Positions 1 through 6,909 of a stretch of DNA of 11,121 bases are shown piece by piece; position 1 is the first letter of the stretch, and each line of letters opens with the position of its first letter. A program made the translations under genes and the position numbers. Origin of the DNA: JAJXZP01 sp035505775 (GTDB lineage: Bacteria > Spirochaetota > Spirochaetia > Treponematales > Rectinemataceae). Under the pieces are notes generated by a model that did no database searches, was not told the origin of the DNA, and worked only from the letters and a program-made list of their open reading frames with translations. The stretch is from assembly GCA_035505775.1 (NCBI GenBank), contig DATJQN010000287.1, forward strand, positions 1 through 11,121, read 5' to 3'.

Positions 1-15
1 GGAGACAGGAGCATA

Positions 16-2403
16 GTGAAGGCCGCGGCAGGACTGCTCAGGCGTGCGGCGGAAATCCGGGCGCAACGAGAGGATACTCAGTTTGATATAGAACTCCCGG
101 AGGCCGAATCCGCCGACGGCATCAGCGCGGAGGACCGACGCGAGATATTCAAGGCCATCGAAAAGCTGGCCATGGGGAATCGTCTCTCCGCGAGCGTCGA
201 ATCCGCCGTCCTCCGCCCGCAGCGCAAGGGCTTTGTCTTTCCCCTCGTGGTCAACCTCGTGGCTGCGGCCCTCACCATCGGCGTGCTGTTCGGCGTCTCC
301 TACCTTTTCCGCCAGCGCGACAGAAGCGTGGAGAGCGGGGGAGCCGCCCTCTCGACGGCCGAAGGGAAACTCATAGACGAAATACGCCGCGAGTCGGAAT
401 CCCAGCTCCAGGAAAAGGACAAGGCCATATCCGACATCCAGGGCAAGCTTTCCACCCTGGACAAGGAACGCAGCGCACTGGCCGCCAGCATCGACGACCG
501 GGTCAAGCAGCGCGAAACCCAGCTCAAGATCGATCTCCAGAACCAGATCGAGCAGGAGAAGGCCCGTCTCGTCGCCCAGGGCGTCTCAGCTGCCGCGGTT
601 CAGGAACAGCTTGCCAAGCTCGAGGCGCAGAAAACGGCCGACATGGCCAAACAGCTCGACCAGTTCAAGAAACAGACCGAAGCAGAGCGCAATCAGGCCG
701 ACGCCAATTATCAGAAACTTCGCGACGAATACCAGGCGAACATCGCCAGTCTGGGCGCTGACCGTCAGAAGATCCTGGACGACGCCAAACAGCGGGAAGA
801 TGCCCTGCGGGCCTCGCTCGACGCCAAGACCAAGGCTCTGGAATCCCAGAATGCCGCGGCCCAGGCGGGTCTTGCAAAGGCTCAGGCCCAGCTGGCGCAG
901 CTTTCCGATCAGCAGTCCCGGCAGCAGGCCATCGAGGACCGCATCCTCGGCCTCTACGACACGATCCGACAGGCGCTGCGGGAGCACCGCTATGAAGACG
1001 CCGCCACGGGCTCCGCTTCGCTGACCAGTTTCCTGAACGATCCCAGCGTCGCCACGCTCGGCGTCGAGCAGGGACGCAGAACGGCCGATCTCTTTGTCGC
1101 GGACGCCCTCGGCACCCTCGCCAAGGAGGAACTCGACCGCTCGAATGTCGACACGAGCCAACTGTTGGCTCAAGCCGAGCTTCTCTCCCAGGCGAGGGCG
1201 GCAGCTGCGGCCGGGGACCAGGCTTTCAAGGCCGGCGACCTCGCCACCGCCCAGGCCAAATACCAGCAGGCCCTCGGCCTCGTCCCGGAGATCCTCGCCG
1301 CACACCAGTACTTTCTGAACCGGCTTCAGGACGAGGAAAACGCGCGCAAAGGCCGGCTCGATGCCGCCCTCGGCCTGGCCGACCAGGCCTTCCGCGCCCA
1401 CGACTACGCCGGCGCGGCCCAGCGTTATGCCGAGGCCCTGGCCTATCTCCCCGAAGACGACAGCGTTCGCCAGACCATCGTGCAGCGTCTCGGCACGATC
1501 GGCGCCGACAGCGGCGATCGCAGCCGGAGGCAGGCTGACACCAGGGCCGCGCGAGATCCCCTGGCCGCTGCGCAGCGGGATCTCGCAGCGGGGCGCTGGG
1601 CCGAAGCCATCGGCGGCTTCGTCGGCCTCCTTACCTCGTACCCCCTGGCCGACCAGAGTGCCCAGGCCCTGGCGGGCATCACGGCCGCCCGGGACGGCAT
1701 GGCCAAGGACGAGGCCGCCCGCGCACAGAGCGACGCCGCCAAAATCGCCGCGCTGCAGAACTCGAGCGACTCGACCCTGAGCGACCTTCGCGCCCAGAAC
1801 CAGGCTCTCACGGACTCCGCCGGCCAGGCTTCGCGGGATCGCGACGCGGCCAGGGCGGCGCTCGCGGACGCACAGGCGAAGATCGCCGACCTGAGCGCCA
1901 AGCTTCAGGCTGCGCAGAGCGACTCGGCCAAGGCCGCTGCGGCCGCCGGAGCGGCCACGCCCGCGGCCACACAAGCCGCTGCAAGCGGTGACTACCAGGC
2001 TCTCCTGGCGGAGAAAAACCGCCTTGCCGGCGTCGCCGCCCACTACGACGCGCTCCTCACTTCCTACGCAGATTTCGCCCGGCAGGTTCAGGCCGGCAGT
2101 AACACGGGTCCCGCGGGCCTCAGCTCCCGGCTGGCAGGACTCTACGCCTTCCTGGATCAGCCAGAAGCGCGCAGCGCCTTCCCCATCCTGAAGGACTTCA
2201 TCCAGCAGAGTCTCCAGGACTACCAGACGACGAGACCGGCCGACGATCTGAACAACGCGGCAAGCATCGCTGCCAAAGCCCTCGCCTATTCCGACCCGGC
2301 GGCGCGGACCAGCTTCCTCAAGGAGCAATCAGATCGCTTCTCGGCTGCCGGCAACAGTTTTGTTGTGGACTTCATCGCGAGCCTGACGAAGGCAATACGC
2401 TAG
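16..2403 (+). CDS. Large single-pass membrane protein with coiled coils and TPR-like repeats
   Basis: I do not recognise a named family. The 795-residue protein starts at GTG, preceded by AGGAG at 7-11 with a short 4-nt gap. It has a charged cytoplasmic N-terminus of about 70 residues, one strong hydrophobic segment at about 72-98, and then a long charged helical region at about 115-310 rich in Gln, Lys, Glu and Ala, typical of a coiled coil. Helical repeats resembling TPRs follow (about 395-425, 445-480, 515-545), with small-residue and Tyr/Pro spacing such as AGDLATAQAKYQQALGLVP. A second coiled coil spans about 565-640, then an Ala-rich low-complexity stretch and a more globular C-terminal part (655-795). 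The N-in topology would put the coiled coil and TPRs in the periplasm, suggesting a scaffold or spacer between inner membrane and cell wall. That role is inference. The gene stops 18 nt from the convergent lipoprotein gene; any upstream partners lie outside the window. Confidence 0.9.
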   Translation: MKAAAGLLRRAAEIRAQREDTQFDIELPEAESADGISAEDRREIFKAIEKLAMGNRLSASVESAVLRPQRKGFVFPLVVNLVAAALTIGVLFGVSYLFRQRDRSVESGGAALSTAEGKLIDEIRRESESQLQEKDKAISDIQGKLSTLDKERSALAASIDDRVKQRETQLKIDLQNQIEQEKARLVAQGVSAAAVQEQLAKLEAQKTADMAKQLDQFKKQTEAERNQADANYQKLRDEYQANIASLGADRQKILDDAKQREDALRASLDAKTKALESQNAAAQAGLAKAQAQLAQLSDQQSRQQAIEDRILGLYDTIRQALREHRYEDAATGSASLTSFLNDPSVATLGVEQGRRTADLFVADALGTLAKEELDRSNVDTSQLLAQAELLSQARAAAAAGDQAFKAGDLATAQAKYQQALGLVPEILAAHQYFLNRLQDEENARKGRLDAALGLADQAFRAHDYAGAAQRYAEALAYLPEDDSVRQTIVQRLGTIGADSGDRSRRQADTRAARDPLAAAQRDLAAGRWAEAIGGFVGLLTSYPLADQSAQALAGITAARDGMAKDEAARAQSDAAKIAALQNSSDSTLSDLRAQNQALTDSAGQASRDRDAARAALADAQAKIADLSAKLQAAQSDSAKAAAAAGAATPAATQAAASGDYQALLAEKNRLAGVAAHYDALLTSYADFARQVQAGSNTGPAGLSSRLAGLYAFLDQPEARSAFPILKDFIQQSLQDYQTTRPADDLNNAASIAAKALAYSDPAARTSFLKEQSDRFSAAGNSFVVDFIASLTKAIR

Positions 2404-2404
2404 G

Positions 2405-2421
2405 ACGGGCGCGGGGCCCGT
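2405..2421. terminator. Probable bidirectional terminator between convergent genes
   Basis: ACGGGC (2405-2410) and GCCCGT (2416-2421) form a perfect 6-bp GC-rich stem around a 5-nt loop. The hairpin fills nearly the whole 18-nt gap between the TAG of the plus-strand gene and the TGA of the minus-strand gene. The following T tract is weak on both sides (TCAGTTT on the plus strand), so termination efficiency is uncertain, but position and symmetry fit a shared terminator. Confidence 0.5.
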
Positions 2422-3504
2422 TCAGTTTCCCAGATTCTTGAAGTTCGCCGTCGCTATCCGCCAGAGCTGAATGTACACGTCGTTGTTCCCGTTGTGATTG
2501 TTCGACGGGGCTATCAGCGGCTGGGCGAAAATGCAATAGCTTGCGCCGGCATAGTACACCTCGTGCACAAAGTGCACCGAGCCCGCGGGGACGCTGAAGA
2601 TCTCGCTCCCATCCGGCCGGTACGCGTCCAGATAGTCGGTGCCCTGGCAGACGAGACTGCCGTCGGAGAGAACGGCAACGAGGGGATCCTTGACCGAGAG
2701 AGCCGTCGGGGCCGATCCCCCGGTTCCGGAGCCCGCAGTCCAGTGCCAGCGGAGCACTTCGGTACCGCCACTCGAATAGTTGAGTGCTGTCACGTTTCCT
2801 GTCGAATAGTCCGCGAATACGCGACCGAATGCGCCGAGCGTGTGGCCTCCGAGGTTGAGAGGATCGACGACGGCGTCAAAGTTGCCGATGGCAGTGGTGA
2901 GATCGAAGTCGGTGGCAACGATCTGGGACGAACCGTTTACGAAAATGACGGTCACCTTATCGTCGTTTCCGCCAGACTCCTGGACGGCTCCGATCCCGAG
3001 GATACTGGACACCGTGCCCAGATAGCCCGATGAAGCAGTACCATCGACGTAACTCACATTCCCGGGAGTCCCGGAAACGTATTCTTCAAGGTCGATACTC
3101 GTGGCCACACCGCCCGTCGCGGTGCCGACGAGCAGCTGCGCATTGGGAGCTGTATAATCACCCGCGCGAACGAAGCTTGAGCTCCCACCGGCAGTCTGCG
3201 CTCCCCATATGCGGCTCTGTATCGAGTAGCCGCTCCCCGTGTACGTGATGTAGCTCACCATGATGTCGGAGCTTCTCTTTACGACCCAGAAGCCGTTGTA
3301 GGGATCGATGCTTCGCTCGGGGTAAAACTCCCCGGTCTGGAGCTCGCTGTCCATGGAGACCGGACCTATCGTGCGGAACGGCGCGCCCAGCTTCTGGTAG
3401 AACAGGGCTCCCGAGGAAATCTGTTCGTCGAAGATCGGTCGCCAGCACGAGACCTGGATCAACAGAGCGACAAGGGCCAGGGCCACGAGGGCTGCACGTT
3501 TCAT
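2422..3504 (-). CDS. Putative lipoprotein, last gene of the cyclase operon
   Basis: No family recognised. The open frame extends further upstream, but the start chosen is ATG at 3504 because it overlaps the previous gene's TGA as ATGA (3501-3504), has GAGG about 7-10 nt upstream, and begins with a lipoprotein signal: MKR, a hydrophobic core, then IQVSC with Cys20 as the lipidation site. Gln at -3 is unusual, though spirochaete lipoboxes are known to be loose. The 360-residue product is Gly/Ser/Thr/Val rich, beta-predicted throughout and without transmembrane helices. Repeated segments of the type VAVLSDGSLVCQG and LDAYRPDGSEIFSV recall beta-propeller blades, which is a guess. It would sit as a lipid-anchored periplasmic or surface protein. 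It follows a barrel gene, repeating the barrel-then-lipoprotein order seen just upstream in the operon, so the two may work as a pair. Confidence 0.82.
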   Translation of the reverse strand: MKRAALVALALVALLIQVSCWRPIFDEQISSGALFYQKLGAPFRTIGPVSMDSELQTGEFYPERSIDPYNGFWVVKRSSDIMVSYITYTGSGYSIQSRIWGAQTAGGSSSFVRAGDYTAPNAQLLVGTATGGVATSIDLEEYVSGTPGNVSYVDGTASSGYLGTVSSILGIGAVQESGGNDDKVTVIFVNGSSQIVATDFDLTTAIGNFDAVVDPLNLGGHTLGAFGRVFADYSTGNVTALNYSSGGTEVLRWHWTAGSGTGGSAPTALSVKDPLVAVLSDGSLVCQGTDYLDAYRPDGSEIFSVPAGSVHFVHEVYYAGASYCIFAQPLIAPSNNHNGNNDVYIQLWRIATANFKNLGN

Positions 3505-4724
3505 AGGCGGAACCTCAGTCCCATGCGCAGGATGGGCACCTCGAGGAACCAGCCCGGTTGGCCTGCGATCCAGCCCGAGCCGCCGAAGATCAGCCCGCTG
3601 CTCTTGTTCCCACCCAATGAGGCCGCCATCAGCCCGGGATAGGCCCAGGGATAGAAGACGCCGCCCACTTCGAAATACAGGCGTCCGGCGATACCTCGTC
3701 CCCACTCCATGCCGACCGCCGGCTGGATCCCCCAGGGGGCCACGGGATCGACGAAGAGCTCTCGCCCCTGGGGCGAGAATATCCGTGCAAACAGGTCCAG
3801 CGAGAGATAGGAGCGGAACTGCTTCATGGGCAGGGTCGGGTAATAGACCGCTCCCAGGCCCAGCTGGACCATCGGAAACGACTGCGTCAGGGATGGCTCT
3901 TCAGTGTCATGCGAGTTTTGCAGGTTGATGCCGACTAGAAACTGCGAAACCGCAAATCTAGCCTCGAGCTCGGGGCTGACAGCATAGGAGACGCGAAATT
4001 CCCCGAAACTCAGGCCATAGAATCCAAGGTCGACGCCCCACCTGCGACTGGGAATCACGAGGGCAGGGCCGTCGTGCGTCGCATCGAATACCCCCCGCTC
4101 CGGCAGCCGCCCGGGCGCACTCGCAACCCAGACGATGCGCGCCGGCCGTATCAGGGGCAGCACGAGCCTGCCGGAACGAGGCAGGACAAAGGGCTCTCCG
4201 AAGCCCTCGACGACGGCTCCGGGAGGCCCCCGCACTTCGAGCAGGGAGACCCTCGCTCCCGCCGTGTACGCGACCGCAGCATTGACTGCATTCACCCAGA
4301 AGGAGCTGGCAAGCTCGTCAGCGGTCGGAGGTGATCGCGACACTAATCCGGTCGAGGGAGCCGAGGAGGAGTCCGCCATACTGAGGTTCCACTCGACTCG
4401 CAGGTCCGCGCCTTCCGTTGCGATCTTCACGGCCATCAGTACAGAGCAGGAATCCCTTTTCGCGCGTTCTAGGAGCTGCTGATCGTCGAGCCCTGTCGTC
4501 CGGATCACCGACAGGATCGAAGGATTTCGCATGAGGGCGGCGGCCAAGGTATCAGTATACAGGGCCGCGTTACTGTCCGGGTGGGCTTCCACTTGAAGCA
4601 GAACCGCGACGGGTGGAGCCGACGCCGCAGGGGCCGGTGGAGCTGCCACCTGGGCTGCGAGGTCGATGCTCGGCAGGGCGCCTGCGACCAGGCAGACCGC
4701 CAGGGTCAGTACGCGCGCCCTCAC
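3501..4724 (-). CDS. Putative outer-membrane beta-barrel protein with N-terminal periplasmic domain (second copy in operon)
   Basis: No named family recognised. Two adjacent GTG codons could start it (4727 or 4724). I chose 4724 because it gives a GTGA overlap with the preceding stop, like the other junctions, and lies 7 nt from a GAGGA. The 407-residue product has a signal peptide ending near LAA-Q (residues 22-25) and an Ala/Pro-rich linker. A periplasmic alpha/beta region follows (about 38-130, starting PVAVLLQVEAH) that resembles the TolB-N/CsgG type of fold only in general pattern. A beta-rich section (about 150-220) containing GPPGAVVEGFGEPFVLPRSG could be PEGA-like. The last 190 residues alternate polar and aromatic/hydrophobic residues with short turns and end in LRMGLRFRL, as in an outer-membrane barrel. 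Domain order matches the barrel gene at 5701-6909, so the two may be distant paralogues. It is flanked on both sides by lipoprotein genes. Confidence 0.82.
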   Translation of the reverse strand: MRARVLTLAVCLVAGALPSIDLAAQVAAPPAPAASAPPVAVLLQVEAHPDSNAALYTDTLAAALMRNPSILSVIRTTGLDDQQLLERAKRDSCSVLMAVKIATEGADLRVEWNLSMADSSSAPSTGLVSRSPPTADELASSFWVNAVNAAVAYTAGARVSLLEVRGPPGAVVEGFGEPFVLPRSGRLVLPLIRPARIVWVASAPGRLPERGVFDATHDGPALVIPSRRWGVDLGFYGLSFGEFRVSYAVSPELEARFAVSQFLVGINLQNSHDTEEPSLTQSFPMVQLGLGAVYYPTLPMKQFRSYLSLDLFARIFSPQGRELFVDPVAPWGIQPAVGMEWGRGIAGRLYFEVGGVFYPWAYPGLMAASLGGNKSSGLIFGGSGWIAGQPGWFLEVPILRMGLRFRL

Positions 4725-5713
4725 CACCAGGTCCTCAACTTGAAGAGCCGTCCGGAGCCGGGATCATAATAGAAGAAAAAGCGGCCTTCCGGCTCGAAGT
4801 ACAGCGAGTCGCCTGATGCATTGGTCAGGAGGTAGCTGCTCGATTTTCCGGAATCGCCGAAGCGATAAAGATCGAGTTCCAAGCCTCCATTGCTGTAGTT
4901 TCCGACCACCATGCCCTCACGGAGAACCCAGGCCATGTTGCTGTCCGAGTTCGCGGCGGCCGATTTATGGGGGGCGTCATCCACGATGTAGCCCACGGCC
5001 TGCAGGGCCGAGATCAGGTCGGAGCCGGCGTTGGGATAAGACAGCGCGATCGACTGCCCGGAGGAATCCGCAACCATGAGCATGAGGAGGGCGCCGTTGT
5101 CCAGCGCAGCCGTCACGAGACGCCAGCCGGGATCGGGCGATGCAAAGGGTCTGGAAAAGGGTCCCGACAGGATCGTCGTCCATATCGAATTGTAGCCGCT
5201 GTAGCCGAGCGAGCCCGAGCCGCCTGATATGCTGACATTATGCAACGAGTCGGACGCTAGACAGAAACTGCCGCTTGGCAGCGAATAGCCCGAGACGCTC
5301 CCAAGCGTCGGACTCAATATTAAACCGGATCCATTCCCAATTACGAAGTTGCCGTTGAAATCCACACCGATATTCGATCCCTGCGGGTAGTCTGCATTCC
5401 CCTGGACCGCTTTTTTGAAACTCAGCGTGGATTCGTCGAGGGCGATGAGCCATTTCGTTCCCGCGGTCGTGGTCACAAAGAGGAACAAGTAGTCGTGTCC
5501 GCCGGCGCTGTTGGCGCTGGCGCCGTTCACATACTGGATATCCGCGCCCGTGGCGCCTTTTACGATGCCATTGAGATCCGCCAGTGCCACGGTCCTTTGA
5601 CCCATGCTGCCGTAGGGGTCGCCCAAGAGATAGGAGCAGGAGCTGGCGAGCGTGCACAGGGACAGGCCCAGGATCGCCAGGGCCATGGCCCGGATCTTGG
5701 CTAGAGGTGCCAT
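4721..5713 (-). CDS. Putative lipoprotein, third gene of the cyclase operon
   Basis: No family recognised. The 330-residue protein has a clear lipoprotein signal: KIR, a hydrophobic core, then LASSC with Cys26 as the modified residue. ATG at 5713 overlaps the preceding gene by 13 nt and has GGGGG about 5 nt upstream; an internal Met10 (5686) is possible and would still leave a working signal, but it lacks a visible ribosome site. The mature protein is rich in Gly, Ser, Leu and Asp, with short hydrophobic beta strands and repeats such as DYLFLFVTTTAGTKWLIALD and NMAWVLREGMVVGNYSNGG that suggest a beta-propeller or similar all-beta fold. The C-terminus RFFFYYDPGSGRLFKLRTWW is strikingly aromatic. 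Its place between two barrel genes suggests it is the partner of one of them (inference). Confidence 0.83.
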   Translation of the reverse strand: MAPLAKIRAMALAILGLSLCTLASSCSYLLGDPYGSMGQRTVALADLNGIVKGATGADIQYVNGASANSAGGHDYLFLFVTTTAGTKWLIALDESTLSFKKAVQGNADYPQGSNIGVDFNGNFVIGNGSGLILSPTLGSVSGYSLPSGSFCLASDSLHNVSISGGSGSLGYSGYNSIWTTILSGPFSRPFASPDPGWRLVTAALDNGALLMLMVADSSGQSIALSYPNAGSDLISALQAVGYIVDDAPHKSAAANSDSNMAWVLREGMVVGNYSNGGLELDLYRFGDSGKSSSYLLTNASGDSLYFEPEGRFFFYYDPGSGRLFKLRTWW

Positions 5714-6909
5714 GATGCCCCCGCGCCCAGAGCCGGCGCCCCATCGCCCATCCAGCCCATGCTGAGCAGGCCCGAGGTACCGGTATCGAGCGCGTAGCCG
5801 GAAGAGAGGGACAGCCAGGCGGAAACCCGGGGAGTAAACCGGTATTCCGAGAAGATGTATACCGGCATGAGTGCAAAATCGAAGTAGAGCCTGCGTACGG
5901 CCTCGGGCAGTGTGGAGACACTCAGAAGGTAGCCGAGGCCGATGCCCGCACCGAAGCGAAACCGGGATTCCGGCGGCAGCACCAGGAAGCTGCCAAAGCC
6001 CATCCAGACTTCCTCGTGCAACAGAGGAGAGGAACCGGGCGTGAAATCGTAGCCCGTAAAGAGATTGTCCTGAACGAACAGGAAGGACCAGTCGGGCACG
6101 AGGTATCTCCGGTATCCTGCACCCGCGCCCAAGAGGCGCCCCGTTCCCGTGCCTACCAGAAGGTCCTGGTAGCTCTCTTTTTTCAGCGGAGGCAGCCTGA
6201 CCTCGGGAGCGGCGATGCCCAGCGCTATGTCGACGCTTTCGGTTCTCCTGCCGGAAGCTGAAACATAAAGACGGATTGTCGAACCCCGCACGAAGGGATA
6301 GTAGGGCAGAAGGAGGGCGTTGTCCTTGATCCTGCCGGCGACGATCGAAGCGCGCTGCTCGGGGGGACCTACCGTCACCGTGGCGCCATTGTCGGGAGAG
6401 AGGAGCCGAATCCGGTAGGGAACGGGGCGTCGCGGTTGGGCGGCCGAACCCTGGACGTAGCTCGCCAGCTGCGCCGCCACGCTCTTGGCCGAATTGTCGA
6501 TGAGGGGAAAGGCCGTGGGGCCCGCATAGGCCGAAAAGCTGTCGGCGGCGACAAGCTCGGCGCTTCCACGCCCCGCAACTGAAACGCGATACGCAAGCCG
6601 CTCGTCCTCAAGCGAGATGGAACAGCGTGCCACCCAGGCGGCGACACCCTCGTCGGCATCCGCGGTCAGGACTTTGAAGCCAGCGGAACCGAGGGCTCCC
6701 ACAAGTGAGGAGCGCAGGCTTCCCGCAAAGGGTTCGGCCTGCTTCCGGTCTGCAGCCTCGCCTTCGATGCTCGGCTCCGGCACGAGCACGGTCTGCAGGG
6801 AGGATTGGGCCGGGTCGGATTCGGCCGTGGCATCCTGACAGCTCAATCTCCACAGGGGAAAGAGACAGAGAACGGCCAGAGCGAACGTGCAAGCGTGTCG
6901 GATCATCAT
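5701..6909 (-). CDS. Putative outer-membrane beta-barrel protein with N-terminal periplasmic domain (first copy in operon)
   Basis: No named family recognised. The frame is open further upstream, but ATG at 6909 gives an ATGA overlap with the cyclase stop (6906-6909) and begins with a signal sequence (MIRH followed by a Leu/Ala core to about residue 24). The next codon (6906) is also ATG. Residue 24 is a Cys in WRLSC, but Arg at -3 argues against lipidation, so cleavage by signal peptidase I is more likely. Residues about 35-165 form an alpha/beta region with FAGSLRSSLVGALGSAGFKV, reminiscent of the CsgG/TolB-N type. Residues about 170-240 hold a beta-sandwich-like, possibly PEGA-like segment (NGATVTVG, then RGSTIRLYVSASGRR). 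The remainder (about 255-402) has alternating amphipathic strands with many Gly/Tyr/Phe residues, typical of an outer-membrane barrel, ending GASWHL. Total length is 402 residues. Confidence 0.83.
   Translation of the reverse strand: MMIRHACTFALAVLCLFPLWRLSCQDATAESDPAQSSLQTVLVPEPSIEGEAADRKQAEPFAGSLRSSLVGALGSAGFKVLTADADEGVAAWVARCSISLEDERLAYRVSVAGRGSAELVAADSFSAYAGPTAFPLIDNSAKSVAAQLASYVQGSAAQPRRPVPYRIRLLSPDNGATVTVGPPEQRASIVAGRIKDNALLLPYYPFVRGSTIRLYVSASGRRTESVDIALGIAAPEVRLPPLKKESYQDLLVGTGTGRLLGAGAGYRRYLVPDWSFLFVQDNLFTGYDFTPGSSPLLHEEVWMGFGSFLVLPPESRFRFGAGIGLGYLLSVSTLPEAVRRLYFDFALMPVYIFSEYRFTPRVSAWLSLSSGYALDTGTSGLLSMGWMGDGAPALGAGASWHL

Noticed and set aside
586..2328. 580-codon open frame on the minus strand opposite the coiled-coil gene
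   Set aside because: It is the antisense of a GC-rich, strongly biased coding frame; its translation is Gly/Arg/Val/Leu low-complexity with no domain, while the plus-strand frame has a membrane helix, coiled coil and a ribosome site.
3505..3705. 67-codon N-terminal extension of the last lipoprotein
   Set aside because: It lies wholly inside the preceding barrel gene, is Arg-rich and would bury the lipoprotein signal; ATG 3504 with the ATGA overlap is better.
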